Positions 1 to 11,849 of a stretch of DNA of 64,000 nt are shown one piece after another. The notes beneath the pieces are model-generated. The model ran no database searches. It was not told the DNA's origin and saw only the letters and a program-made list of their open reading frames with translations. Source of the stretch: Sipunculus nudus (Eukaryota; Annelida; Sipuncula; Golfingiida; Sipunculidae); NCBI GenBank assembly GCA_026874595.1, contig CM049317.1:33693901-33757900 (forward strand). Direction: 5' to 3'. Both the position numbers and the translations under genes were made by a program. Numbering within the stretch: position 1 is the stretch's first letter; each line of letters begins with the position of its first letter.

Positions 1-141
1 CAATGTATTGTATAGTATAGTATTGTATAGTTATGGCACAGTTATATATGTGTAACTCAAAGCGTTCGGGGAAATACGGAGACATATTTGAATTTGTGTT
101 CTATTTCTAATTGAGGTGTGTGACATGACAAACATACATAC

Positions 142-250
142 CACCATATCAATACAATTAATAAGGCAAAAACGATGACACCCGAGGTAATTCCAGCAGC
201 CGCTGTTATAGGAGCCATGTTGTCAGATTGATTATTAGACGTTGTTGTGT
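142..250 (-). CDS. R1 exon 9: transmembrane helix
   Basis: 109 bp, the same length as R3 exon 9, phase 1 to 2. It encodes MAPITAAAGITSGVIVFALL followed by IVLIW, a single membrane-spanning segment. Donor TG/GTATGT. The cytoplasmic exon is outside the window. Confidence 0.75.
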
Positions 251-1553
251 CTGTATAAAACAAAACAGAGCAGATTATACAGCGACATTTATAGACATTT
301 TATAAGTCATAAACATCAATGATTATAAAATGTTTGCAACCATCAAATTAAAATGATATTAAGATCGCACGTGAAATCAAATTTGTACTTAGAGTCTATT
401 GATATATACGCACATGCGACTCCATAATCTGCTGTTGTTGTTTCCAGCGAACTAAAGGATGTGGTTTCTTTTGGGGATGTGTTGAGCTTTCCTTTGGTAG
501 AGGACGTCTTTGATGCTGTTGTGGATGTCAAGTCAAGGGTTGCCTCTGTATGAGGAGATTCAGGCTGGTTCTTTGCTGTTGAAGCTGATGTCTTTGCCGA
601 TGTTGTAGGAATACCTTTAATTGTATGTACAGTTTCCAACTGGGTAACATCAGACACACTGTTAACTGTTGGTGAGTATATGGTTGTTATTCCATCTGAA
701 AAAAAAACATTACAGACACTAGCTATTTTTAAGCAAACAAAAAAAAATACAAACAAAGGCAAGGGCTATCTTACCTTGGCAAAATAAAATAACGAAATAT
801 TTATTGTAATACCACTAACTAGTTGGGGTGTATGCTGTGGAATCCTTTTACTGATTCGAATCAATAGTTCGAAAGAAAAATTCCTTGAATATTTACCCAT
901 AGTAATTATGCCTTACCAGTCTCGCATACATAAGCCATGGCTTCCTGGTTGCATTCTTTGGATTCCCATTTAGCATCTTCCACCAGCACGGTGCAGTGCG
1001 ATTTTTGAACAAATCTATCATGGTCGGACTTCCAGTGGTCTCTTGTAATATCTACGCTTGTTCCCGAGTCTAATGATACACAATATAATACTATTTAGAA
1101 TCTTTACATGGACTTTATTACAATGTGGGTACGATAATATGAATACTTAGTGAAATGATATATATCAAAAATAATAAAATTGCATGGTGCGAAAATGTAA
1201 AATAAATGGGGTAAATTCCTTGGCTATAAAACATTGCTTACCCTGCCAGACCCAACGTCGACTGGATCCCATAATCCAAAAGATGTTTTCTTCATGATTC
1301 TGTAAATAGTCTTGCATTACAAGCTCCAGGTCTTCAAAAACAGAAAACGTGTAGAATGACAAAAGACACGAGGAACGAGCAGGAGAGATTCCCTTACACC
1401 CCTCCACGGCCTCTTCCCAAGACATGCCGTTTTCAAGGTACTTTACGCAGTTTCCTGTTGAGAGCATATGGTACTCATCGGCTTCACAATCATCATCAGA
1501 TAATACCAAAGGCTCTGAAGTAAGAAAGCATAAAGCTGATGTATAAACTTTTG

Positions 1554-1605
<52 letters not shown>

Positions 1606-2129
1606 AGCTATATGAACACATGTAGGCACAGTTTCCTTATATAACACTAAAATTACATATACAAATACATTTTACTAGTACAGCATACCATGTCAACAGT
1701 GCCGGTAATATATTGCACGGTACAGTTTTTCAATTAAATTCCGTTTTCCAATGTATGAGAATCATGGTATCAAATATAAGCAGTATTTTAGTCATAGTCA
1801 TACACACCGATTAAGCAGAGCGGATAATGATGTTGATGGCATTGCCGATGTTCCTGACGGGTTCGCGCCCCTCTGTCTATCTTACTTGCTTTAACAACCA
1901 GACACAACGCCTCTTCGTTGGCCGTCAGTCCTGATGGAAACTGTTCCTCCCAAACATCTCTGTCCGGCACTTGTTATGTATGTAATTATCATGCTTGATA
2001 CAGTTTGCTTGACAATAATGCTTAATACATCGGCGAAACATAATGTTGTTACCCCTGTGGCAAGTTACATCTTGACCATCTTCTATGCTATTATCTTAAC
2101 GTTTTAAACATAAACTAGTTTAAATATGG

Positions 2130-2176
<47 letters not shown>

Positions 2177-4565
2177 CTTATACAAAGGACAGACAAAGGC
2201 ATGATTTTCTAATGCCCTGAGTAGAATTGAAGTTTCACGCTATTCTTGGTATATTCCTCTTACTACACATACGCACACACATATACATGCATATACTAAG
2301 CTTTATTAGTTGGTTATATTTTATAATTTATGCTCACCGTAGACCCCTCTCATGTACACAGCGTTATAGCTTTGTAACCTTGGAATTCTCAGGCCGTTTC
2401 TGCGAGTCGGACAGACCAAGTGGACACCTGGTCCTCTCTGTCCAAATTCATTTCCGCAACAGCACCAGAATTGGTCCGTTAATTCTTGATACTAATATCA
2501 GTTAATAAAAAATTACCAACAGTTAACAGGCGTTATATGTTGTTTGGGGTTTCAAATTAAATGTATTTGTCTAGTTCTGTCATTTCACGGTCATTTTAAC
2601 GCAACGAAAACTCTGTTATGATTATAGACAAATCGCATATATTCATTAGTATATTTCAATGCCTTTTTTCTGATGTAGTTACACAAACCGGAAGGAATTA
2701 ATCATGCAGAAACGAGCATTTAGTTTTAAGTGTTAAGTCTACTGGAATGTACTCGTACGGATTCATTACACTTACCCAAAAAGCGCCGATGTACCTGTAG
2801 CCCGAACAAAACCTTAAACATACATTTATATCCCGGTAATGCCTACAGTGCTCCCGAAGCTCAGGGGGATTCATGCCAGCCGGATAGCAGCCTTGATAAA
2901 ACGTCCCGACATGCATTACATCTAAGGATATGAAAGTACATGTATATCAATGCGTCGATATTTTCCAATGATTACAGACTTACCATCATATTCTCATCAA
3001 GGTACGTATCAATACATAAAAGATAATATGATATTATTAGATAAAAGTAGTTGTGGGTTCATGGAGCATCATGCCGCCTTATTAAATACGGTAATATTAA
3101 TTGTCATGTACATACACTGCCTAATTTAATACAAGTCTAATCCAGGCAGTATCGTTGGTTGGGTCATGTTTCTTACCTTGGTTCATCCAGTTATAATACA
3201 GCGGGCTGACCTTTCCTCCGATCCAGGCTGTAGTTACTCTAGCAGTGTTGATTAAATATTTGAGTACATCATGTGATGCGTCGTTTGTGTCCCAAGCTAA
3301 ACGGCCGTCACCATCCCGGCATTGTTCCTGAGAATCCGCCCAATCTGTTCTTATTTTGTAAAGGCAGTACGTCTTTCCTAATTCTAAACACAAATCACAG
3401 TATGTAGAAATCATCTCATTTCCTCCAAAAATGTATATATATATATATGTTATAAAAGATATATACATAAAAAGATACTAATATGCATGTATGGGTACTA
3501 TGAAAACTGTTATATATACGTGTATAGGTATGTATATATATATATATATTATTATTATTATTATTATTACTATGCGTTAATATTATAGTGTATAAAAATA
3601 AATTGATTTAACCACAAGGATTACACTAAAATGATGATATAAATGGTACATGCGTATTTGAACATATAACCATCAGCATGTTAAAAAGGTGGAGAGTTAG
3701 AACTTTCAAGTTAATATCCAAATTTTGAAGAAATAAAAATATTATAGCCGGCAACACGTGAACCACCACCCCTGAAGTTTTACTACCTTATGCACAGACA
3801 TTTAAGAGAATAATAGTTGTGGAACAGAAAATCCTCATATTTTTGTGAAAGGTGCCTCAAAATGTCCTGGTTGCGTAGTATATTTAAAACTAATTTAAAG
3901 TTGGGAGTAGGAGACCGCCGCCCATACCCTCCTCCAGTACATGTAATAAATGTGACTATAAAAAACATGGCACATATGGGTGAAATAAAAAATGTATTTT
4001 TCATTGGTTTAGAAATATATTACGTAGTAATAAAATTAATGATAATAATAAAAATAATAATGTATTATCTTTATACCATTACATCGACCGTTAACCCAGT
4101 ATTAGCGTCCCCCAGTTCACAAATTTCTGGATCCGCCACTGTCGGTCGCAGTGTCCAATTGATCACGTGGGCAACGGTTTATAATTTGAGGAAGAAATGG
4201 GATGTTAGGAAACATTCGGGAAACATTAAGAACGTCAACACTGCAATTCTTTCCTCGTGATAGTTTGGTTCCTTTTGCGAGTAAATAATGGGCAGCGGTA
4301 CATGTCAGGCAAACATATACCGAATATAACAAATAAAAAAGTGCTTTCCATACACAGCAATTCCACCCAATTTAATCACTGGCATGTACATATTTCACAT
4401 CTATAAGCGTCATTTATTATCCGCAGGTGACCAAATGAATGGTATCCATTATGCAGATGTATGAATCCACTTACCTGAGCTTTGACTGCATATCTGTGTA
4501 GTTTCTTCTCAAAATGATAGACAAATCATGAGGAATATATGTAAAATGCCCAAACCAGTGCCCAT
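142..4565 (-). CDS. R1: CTLD/WSC receptor, partial at window edge (gene level)
   Basis: Nine exons can be joined on the minus strand: 4475-4565, 3177-3383, 2776-2921, 2338-2491, 1808-1969, 1242-1514, 917-1069, 414-695 and 142-250. The joined length (1577 nt) leaves phase 2, exactly the phase used by the paralogs before their cytoplasmic exon, which must lie left of position 1. Order of parts: signal peptide, CTLD1 first half, WSC (8 cysteines), CTLD1 second half, CTLD2, Thr/Ser stalk, transmembrane helix. Exons 2, 3, 7 and 9 have exactly the same lengths as in R3 (207, 146, 153, 109). The one defect seen is an in-frame TGA in the signal exon (4509-4511). It is a type I membrane receptor by architecture; ligand and role are not known. 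CTLD and WSC families commonly bind carbohydrate, but no Ca-binding EPN/QPD motif is evident. Confidence 0.75.
414..695 (-). CDS. R1 exon 8: Thr/Ser-rich stalk
   Basis: 282 bp, phase 1-1, acceptor preceded by a long T run. The encoded segment is rich in Thr and Ser (for example TTSAKTSAST, LDLTSTTASKTSST), typical of a mucin-like O-glycosylated stalk. The donor chosen (T/GTGCGT) is the one that keeps phase with the next exon. Confidence 0.7.
917..1069 (-). CDS. R1 exon 7: CTLD2 C-terminal half
   Basis: 153 bp, the same length in all three paralogs, phase 1-1. HC, W..KEC and AYVCET are the closing CTLD cysteines. Acceptor CATTAG, donor GTAAGG. Confidence 0.78.
1242..1514 (-). CDS. R1 exon 6: CTLD2 N-terminal half
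   Basis: 273 bp, phase 1-1. Landmarks: CEADEYHMLSTGNCVKY, MSWEEAVEGC, then IFWIMGSSRRWVWQG. This is a second lectin-like domain; the FW(I/V)xGSSRRWxW block is almost invariant in R1, R2 and R3. Confidence 0.78.
1557..1603. repeat. (TA)n microsatellite
   Basis: Pure TA dinucleotide run between R1 exons 6 and 5 (intronic). Confidence 0.95.
1808..1969 (-). CDS. R1 exon 5: CTLD1 C-terminal half
   Basis: 162 bp, phase 1-1. EALCLVV, RQC and YPLCLIG give the last three lectin-domain cysteines (the ENC, W..C and FIC positions of a canonical CTLD). It completes the lectin fold begun in exon 2, with the WSC exons between. Confidence 0.72.
2133..2172. repeat. (TA)n microsatellite
   Basis: Pure TA run in the R1 intron between exons 5 and 4. 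Confidence 0.95.
2338..2491 (-). CDS. R1 exon 4: WSC domain C-terminal half
   Basis: 154 bp, phase 0 to phase 1. It encodes WCCCGNEFGQRG, a later VCP and NAVYM, matching the CyCG ... C ... vY end of WSC domains. It is not covered by a long open frame with a start because it is an internal exon. Confidence 0.72.
2776..2921 (-). CDS. R1 exon 3: WSC domain N-terminal half
   Basis: 146 bp, phase 1 to phase 0. It carries FYQGCY, then an ELREHC segment, then VCLRFCSGYRYIGAFW, the pattern of the first half of a WSC domain (GCY ... C...C..GY.Y.G). Donor GTAAGT. Confidence 0.75.
3177..3383 (-). CDS. R1 exon 2: CTLD1 N-terminal half
   Basis: 207 bp, phase 1 at both ends. It encodes a C-type lectin fold start: YCLY, W..S...C, a G-R-L-A-W strand, then TAWIGGKVSPLYYNWMNQ. 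Acceptor TTTAG and donor GTAAGA. The three cysteine and tryptophan landmarks line up with R2 and R3 exon 2. Confidence 0.8.
3537..3568. repeat. (TA)n(TTA)n compound microsatellite
   Basis: A TA run passes directly into an ATT run, within the first R1 intron. Confidence 0.85.
4475..4565 (-). pseudogene. R1 exon 1: signal peptide exon with in-frame TGA
   Basis: ATG at 4565 opens a hydrophobic leader (MGTGLGILHIFLMICLSF), then TGA at 4509-4511, then a stretch ending in ICSQSS before a consensus donor (CTCAG/GTAAGT). The same ending, CGQSS, and the same phase 1 occur in R3 exon 1. R3 has CGA (Arg) close to the place where R1 has TGA, so a single C-to-T change could explain the stop. This is either a damaged gene, an allele, or a sequence error. 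Confidence 0.6.
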
Positions 4566-4930
4566 AAGTATATTGTCGTGGTTTCGAACAAAAACTAACC
4601 TTAAATACGTTTGAAAGAAAACTTTGTATGTTTTGTAGGTACGGAGAGATCACTGTTACGCGGAATGGGGTACTTTCCACAGCTATGTGTATATAACACG
4701 CCTCGGTGGCACCAGACGGCCATATTATGTGTACACAAGGAAGTTTTATACACGATTAAGGTGTTATTAATCAGACTGTCACTGTAACCTATGTGATATC
4801 TCGTGCATCAATCTCTTTCAAGAATACAAATACCTCCTGTGAATCTGATATATCTGTCTGTCTGTCTTGCTGTATGTATATATATACATATATGTGTGTG
4901 TGTGTGTGTGTGTTACTTATGAATGTGTTT

Positions 4931-5137
4931 GAATAAGGAAAGAGATAGTGTCTCTATCATCACGCACTTCTTGAACTTATTCTCAATATGCTTGCAATAA
5001 TAGAAACGCTTGTTTGGTATGGGATGATAACGACACTACACATGCCATTTTACGAGATTTGGTTTGAAGTTATTTAGTCTTAACAATGAGGATCGGAGTG
5101 AAGGTTGGGCCGCTCTACTATAACTGGATGAACAGTG
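4931..5137 (+). pseudogene. Relic CTLD1 exon of the receptor family
   Basis: This plus-strand stretch aligns along its whole length with R3 exon 2 (207 bp). Clear anchors are GTGTCTCTA, TCTCAATATGCTTGCAATA, TTGGTATGGGA and a near-exact end reading KVGPLYYNWMNS before a GTG. Stop codons (TAATAG after the second cysteine) and indels show it is dead. It is closest to R3 and on the opposite strand to R1. No companion exons were recognised nearby. Confidence 0.75.
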
Positions 5138-5139
5138 TT

Positions 5140-5940
5140 ATGGGATATGGATATTCACTTCTACTTTGCATTTCGGTTCTGAACCGTATAGATTCGCGTG
5201 TATTTATCGTGTTTTGAAATGTAACTAAACATATGTATATTAATATGCAAATAAATACATGCACCTTGAAGTGAGCGATGTCATCAATGGATTTAAATGA
5301 GCGAGAATATGGATGTTGCATATATCTGACAATTTATACGAACTACACTAGGATCAGCATAGATAGGGAAATCTTGAGCAACCGGTAGGAAAACAAAGGG
5401 TCTCCAAAAAATTAAAGTAACCCATGTTTTTTTTTTCGTTATAAAAGCATTAAGATCGGCACGAGGGATATTTTACACACATTTATATAGAAATAATGTA
5501 ATGTTTATGATTTGTAAGAAAACTGATGATTAAACGAGTCGTTTGGTAGAATTTGTTCAAATGACATATCCATAACAAACGAAAATAAAAACACTTTTAT
5601 TAATTTCAAACACGATGAAGGAATTAGCACCCGTGCATATTCGGTGAATGCAACTGCCATATATTATACCAGTTTCCTTTAGTTACCAAGAGGATAAAAC
5701 AACCATGGCATGTGTAATATACTAGAACTGTTGGGGCTTCGCTCACAGATTTGTTAACACACGAAGAATTAAGATCCTGTAAGCCAATTGTAATATAGTT
5801 ATTAATATTTTGATAGGGTATTCTCTTTGTGTGTTTAATACTATTTTTTTTTATTTCTATTAGAATAAGATACGTGTTATTTCAAGCAACTGATCTAATT
5901 CTTAAGATGATGATCATATTACCAAGGTGTAGGCGTTTTT
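5140..5940. other. No gene recognised
   Basis: AT-rich sequence with only short open frames. Nothing recognisable was found here. Confidence 0.5.
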
Positions 5941-5945
5941 CACTA

Positions 5946-6356
5946 TTACGCAACGATAAACGTGCTGAAGGCAATGATGCTCAACAAAGATTGCCCATTT
6001 CTTGTATATAATTCGGTGAACATACTGTTTATACAATATCGTGTTTTGTTTTTAAAAACTATAGTTCGGATTTTGAATACATCGAAAGCTAGAGCATTAT
6101 ATGCTCCGTCGGAGTAATTCTCTATTGTGTTTGAGCACGTGACGTGAGATCCATCAATACAGCTAATGACGCTTGGGAAGTAAGCCATCTCGATGAATCC
6201 TTGCTTTATTCTAGTAACTTCTTCATGAAATGGCCCTTTACCGTGGTCAGTAGCCATGTAATAGTCAGTAGCAGGCAGTACTTTTACGCCAAGCAGGTCT
6301 CTCCGACACTCAGGAATGTTCCCGTAGCAAAAAAAAAAATAAATAAAAAACCTCAA
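5946..6356 (-). pseudogene. PIF/Harbinger transposase fragment (HARBI1-like)
   Basis: The minus-strand translation contains IKQGFIEMAYFPSVISCIDG followed by SH, the block around the first catalytic Asp of Harbinger/DDE_4 transposases (usual form: a.FPgViGaIDGtHi). A tract with AYNALAFDVF follows where the family has the YHSiNvQav strand. The upstream and downstream catalytic parts are missing, so this is a decayed fragment. Confidence 0.6.
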
Positions 6357-6524
6357 GGCAATAGAAACCCGTAAATACGACTTAATAACTGACTTAATAT
6401 TAATAACAATATAAATTACTCATATTAATATAAACGTTAACATTATAAACAGCTGATCCCCATATTCCCTGTCAACATGTTACATGTAAGAGGTGTATTT
6501 AGGACATTGATGAAAAAAAAAATA

Positions 6525-7000
6525 TTGTAATTCGCCTGGGTGAAATTGTATTCCGCCAGGGCAGACAACTATTTCGCCCAGGCGGATTAATTTTTCGCCC
6601 TGGCAAATTTCTGTATTGCCTCAGCACAACGAAAAATGTTCGACCTAAATTTCGGTCCTTATTGACCATCTCTAAAAGAGATGCACAACCAAAACACTTC
6701 TAGGGCTCAACGGCACACTACATGTTTTAATAACGTTTCTGTCTTGTCAAATGGATTGACCGGAAATTATTCATCTACATTTTAATCTGTGATTTACTAA
6801 AAATACTTGTGTTTTCATTAGTCAGACTTTTGAATAAACAAGGTGTATATCGAAGAAAAGGACAAACTGATTTATTGCCAGTTGCTTTGTCTATTTAAGA
6901 TCAAGTGAAATAGATTTTTTTGTTTTGTTCATATTATTAATTCGCCGGGTTGATACAATTATCCGCCCGGACCGATTGCTATTTTGTCCAGACAGATTCT
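6525..7000. repeat. Array of TTCGCC/GGCGGA palindromic boxes
   Basis: At 6525-6625 and again at 6940-7000, short boxes such as ATTCGCCTGGG, TTCCGCCAGGG, TTCGCCCAGGCGGA and TTCGCCGGG recur every 20-30 bases in both orientations. The two clusters bracket about 320 bases of ordinary AT-rich sequence, as subterminal repeats of a DNA transposon would. Confidence 0.5.
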
Positions 7001-7019
7001 AATTTTTTTTCACCCTTGT

Positions 7020-8370
7020 CCTAACTACGCTTCCGTAGGCATGTATAGGTCATTGCATGTACTTTTTTTATCTAAACTTTTATATTTTATAAATGAACTT
7101 TTACCATTGCTTTTCCATTTACTACATGCAATCTTTGCCCGCAGCGCCACCAAACATCTTGCTGCCAGTCATACAAATGCGCATAATCTACATGAGCGCA
7201 ATCTATCGCTTTGTAAGCGAAACGCCTTTATAATATATGAAAGAGAGTGAAGGGCCTTAAACCCCACTGACAAACGTATATAATGGAAACACACACACAA
7301 AATACCCCAATACATATCCGCACCGCACACGCACCGCATCCGTACAAGTGTACACGTAGTATTAGAAGCCATTCACACGACACACTTTACTCAACCTTTG
7401 CCAGATAATATATGTTATATGTTGAGATATGTACTTGATCTACCAAGATTTACCATAACAAATATTATCCACTTGATGTAATAGTTCATATTCATTTTAT
7501 ATAATATTATAAACATTAAATGCTCCGAACAAATACTAAGAACTATTATTGTTTTCTTAAAGATGCTCGTTTTCTTAGCATATGGATCGAAAATGTGGCG
7601 ATCGTGTAGAATTAAAAAAAAAGAAAAACAGCTGTGACGAAAAATGAGTAAAATCTTAATTTGGTCTGTGTTTTTTTTAATGACATGAGGCTCTAAATAC
7701 GCAAGATTATTTATTATTTGTCTTTTAAAAGTGGAAAGCTATACAAGGTTTTAGCGCATATTTTAATTCTCACGTTCAAGGAAATATCAATGCATAAAAC
7801 AGCCCTAACAGCTCTCCGAACAAATCTCCGGGCTCTCCAGTGTTTAGACATGCACTTTTGCTGTCAATGTCAGGGACGTCATTCTGCAGGGTTCTTTGTC
7901 AACAGCCGAAACACTAGCCACCAAAGGTGACTAAAATGTTAAATACACCTAAGAGTACATTTTAGTCGCCACCACACATATGCACTTGCTTGGGATTCAA
8001 AGGATCTGTCTTTGGATCTGTCAGTAAAAGGGAGAAACCCTAATGATCTAGGGTATTTAATTTAAGACAAATTTCTACTTTGGCAAGCTAAGTGCATAAA
8101 TTCTCAGTTCAATGTCGTTCAATCGTTCAATTCTCAGTAATGTCGCTGCTATAAATACGTTCTTATGGCTTATATTTAATTGCGGTTATAAGCAGGACGG
8201 CCCGCGTCTTTTTGGAACAGAATACACAATTAATGAAGTAAAATGCACTTATAATTGCCAATATGTAACTCATGTCTTTGAATTATGATACTATTACCAT
8301 GGTTAAGAAGTATAAAGTCTGTGCGTAAACTCATTACAAAGCTGCCTTTTCCATAAAATACGATTGTATC
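7020..8370. other. No gene recognised
   Basis: Only short open frames without recognisable domains were seen. Confidence 0.5.
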
Positions 8371-8373
8371 CTG

Positions 8374-8570
8374 TCATACACCATTTCGCTCTATATATGG
8401 GTAGGCGACGAAACAGTCCCTCTTAAATGTATAAGACTTTTCGTCGCTGCAGCCGGCTTCCGCAAGAATTGCACACGTTCTAGTGTAAACATGGGATTTA
8501 CTTGAGATATTGGTGGAGTACAAGGATTCGTGATACATACCTGCATCACAGGTAGTAGCGACCTGTTCCT
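8374..8570 (-). pseudogene. Possible CTLD C-terminal half relic
   Basis: The minus-strand translation has TRTCAILAEAG, then DCFVAYPYIER before a stop. The spacing resembles the end of a C-type lectin domain (C.aL ... C ... YiCE) with the final Cys lost. It is close to the receptor cluster, but the match is short and could be chance. Confidence 0.3.
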
Positions 8571-8819
8571 GCTTGTCCTGTTGAGCACTTACATGCACAG
8601 GTCGGTGATGTTAAAAATTCCTTCTCGTCCCACCCTGGATCTCGATAGCAGACCGTGGTCAACATAGACATCAATGGGATTAGCTTTCTTGATCAAAATT
8701 ATAGATGTCATGGCGGGATGGTGTGTAAAACGCGGAAGTCGTAAAACCGGAAAACGGAAACTTTTTATAAATACAACATAATAACAAAATATAACATACA
8801 AAATGCTAACGCCTCAGTA

Positions 8820-10300
8820 CCATTTGCTTATTTCGATAGGAATAGATCTGTACTATCATCCTGTAAAGAATCACAGTTACTGATTCCCTAATCTGAAAGT
8901 ACTAGACGGAAATCAACCAGAAGTGCTGGGACTGATCCAAATTTGTAAAACTCGAAAGTCACAGACCTGCACTGGTTTACTTATGGTCAGTTAAGAGCCA
9001 CAGTCCAAATACAGTTTCATTATAATTATAATTCCATGCATATATTTAAATTGCTTATGCATGGCTTGATTCTGATTTAATGAGTTTATAATACATACAC
9101 GATATATAATGAATATGATATGATAAACCCTAATACGGCATTAAAAATACATTGATAAATAAAGATGTTATTCAATATTAAAGCAGATGTAATCTATTTT
9201 GGATCAAATATGAAAATTTATAATATTCCAGTAGGACAACGCTGGAACATCAGCAAATATACATGAACAACACAAAACTTACACGAAATGTCTTTCAATA
9301 TGTTAGAGTTCAACGATATTTAAAAAACTTGTTAGAATATATCTTGAAAGGGATCAATCAGTCCAGATAATGTATAGGCCTAACAGACTAATACATGTGT
9401 GATTATAAAATCTAATCTCTTTGTTTTTTTCAATTTTTCAACTCTTTCTGTAAAACTTTTTTTAACCTTGATATTTATATTCTAATAATTTCACTCCTGA
9501 TGTTTCAACAATGAAAAAATTCATATCAAAGAATATTTTAAAATGTCTTTGCAACTGATTTCTCTTTCAAACGTTATGTGCATGATAACGGCATCTATCA
9601 GAATGTGTTGCCTTCAACGATTATAACCATCTCGATTAAAAATTCAAAATTTCTTAGTTAAGAGGATATGGTTGGATGTATAATCTTAGATAAATAAACT
9701 CATATAAATAGAATCTTTAACGACACAAGACCCTTTGGGCTTCAAGTAAAAGTCTGTCAAGAGGTGACCTAGTATCTTAAAGATGCTACAAATACAGGCA
9801 TTTTTATTGAAACTGTTGTAAGCTAAGGTTCATACCTTGCGATTCTACATTAAATTGGTGACATCATGCTTTTATGGAACCAAACCGTTTCGATAAATCT
9901 ATTTAGATATTTACCGCTAAGACAAAAATTTCAATTACAAATATCAATGATTCCCATTCTAATTTTACTATATAGTCATAAATGATCTTTATAAAAATCG
10001 CTGCATCTGAATATTCCATGTATACAATTTTTATGATGGTTTTTCTTAGGCCTGGTTATCACCGGACTATATATATATAGTAGGAATTCTATATATAGTA
10101 GAATCGTGCGCTTTCGGACCTCCTTCCCTCAGGACTTAAATTATAGAGTTGTTTGTATCAAGTTCTATTATTAAACTGATTTTTTTTCATATTTATAACA
10201 TTTGCTCTGCAACAATTTATTTTAAAACATATACTGAACTTATTTTGACATGTCAAAATGTTACGTTTATTGATTTATTGCTGATTTTTCAACTGACGCA

Positions 10301-10367
<67 letters not shown>

Positions 10368-11100
10368 GTATTAATGTTGGCGCGGTGTGGTTTTTCATGA
10401 CATGAATTTGCAGAATGTCGAATTAAACAGCATTAAAATATCAAGAAATATTGAATCGTTCTGCACGAAACAGTTTTATGCACTATTCAGTAAGTTACTG
10501 TAGTGGCAACTACTAGCGATGTGTCAACTAAATATCTTTAATTACTGTGGATGTAACGAAAGGTAGATTATAACTGAAACGAAAGAAAGACCAGAGAAGT
10601 TACATCACTAGCTGAACCTCAGTTGAAGTTGTCGTTAGTCAAGAATTATGTTGCTTACATAATTCTTTAATAACATTTTATAACACAAGATTTATTTCGA
10701 ATAATGTTGAAAATCAATTCCCATTATTAAAATTGACAGTGTCTCATATTATATATAGATAGAAATTTTGGAAACTTAAGTATGGTTCCTATAGAAAGCT
10801 TCCAGGACACAGTATCTGAATTAAAAATATATCTTCATTACTAAAGCATAGTTGCACCATGACAACAGAAAGTAGCAATTACGTTAGCAAAATACATATG
10901 GAATACAGGTATTATCTCGCATCTTATGAAGTCAAGCCATATATATATTTCAAGTTCCAATGCAATGACAATATATTGCGCGCTATGTATTATAGATGTC
11001 ATTGTCAACAAGTGTGGTTGCGTATTCATCTTCCTCTAAACCATCAGATGCACTTTCTTTCTTATTTATCGAACATTATAACAGTCAGCATTATCAGTAA
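8820..11100. other. No gene recognised; (TA)n at 10305-10362
   Basis: AT-rich DNA with one long TA microsatellite. No domain-bearing open frame. Confidence 0.5.
10305..10362. repeat. (TA)n microsatellite
   Basis: Uninterrupted TA dinucleotides. Confidence 0.95.
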
Positions 11101-11109
11101 TTTCAACCG

Positions 11110-11752
11110 CTTTTCCGCAAATGAGCCTTCGGCTGCATACACGTACACGCTGTCTGGAGTATTTCCATCTGCTGTGACCTCTGACCTTTTAGCCGGTTAA
11201 TTTTGGATCGGCATAAACCACCGCCACTGTTGGACTCTGACCGTTTTTCGTACTCGGGTTAGGGGTCTCTTCACTGTGTGTTCGCCAGCACTCTCTAACA
11301 TATCGGAATAAGATCCCGGTTGATTAACATTCCTTGGTTGATTTCCCCTTTTCTTCTTGGGCACCGCATAAAGCTCGCTCACGTACCCCGGTGTGTCTGT
11401 GACGGGATTCATGGTGGGCTTCACGTCAGCGTCTTTTGTTCATCCCGGTATTCTCCTGACCGGATTCTTTAATCCTTCTGGTGAGTTCGTCTGAATATGA
11501 TACTTAACGACGTTTGGTAAATCGCTACATTGCGCAGATTCGTAACCATAAAGTCAACATTGTCCGTCACGTCAGTTGGATTTCCGTGCCCTTCAAGAGT
11601 AATGTAATCTCCGTTGTAGATATCGTTTTCGACTTCATTGTACACATTATCAGATTGGTTATGGAGATGTATCCCGGTTGCAGACGAGAACTCCACATCT
11701 TATGATCTTATCCCAACTTTCTTTAGGGGTCTTTATGCGTCGTTTTCGCCTG
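11110..11752 (-). pseudogene. Orphan cytoplasmic-tail exon of the receptor family (decayed)
   Basis: A splice acceptor (AATTGTAG) at 11752 is followed, in the same phase 2 as R2 and R3, by C-RRKRRIKTPKE, the basic juxtamembrane start of the tail (R2 C-VRRRRQKD, R3 C-MKKRRELK). After frame shifts come DNVYNEVENDIYNGDY (compare DNDIYNT and DNDIYNA), ELYAVPKKKRG (compare YAVPNKGK), VVYADPK and VYVYAAEG. At least two frame changes are needed to join these pieces, so it is a relic. No matching transmembrane or lectin exon was found to its right. Confidence 0.7.
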
Positions 11753-11768
11753 CTACAATTAAAGTTGG

Positions 11769-11769
<1 letters not shown>

Positions 11770-11829
<60 letters not shown>

Positions 11830-11849
11830 ATATATTATATATATATATA
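11770..11849. repeat. (TA)n microsatellite
   Basis: TA run directly upstream of the orphan tail exon's acceptor; slightly interrupted at the right end. Confidence 0.95.

Noticed and set aside
3949-4004. Alternative R1 signal-peptide exon on the minus strand (MKNTFFISPICAMFF...).
   Set aside because: It looks like a leader, but its usable donors give the wrong phase (or create a stop) with exon 2, whereas 4475-4565 fits phase and homology.
4509-4511. TGA in R1 as a selenocysteine codon.
   Set aside because: It lies in a signal peptide, and the nearby codon in the paralog is CGA (Arg), so mutation is simpler. No SECIS element was assessed.
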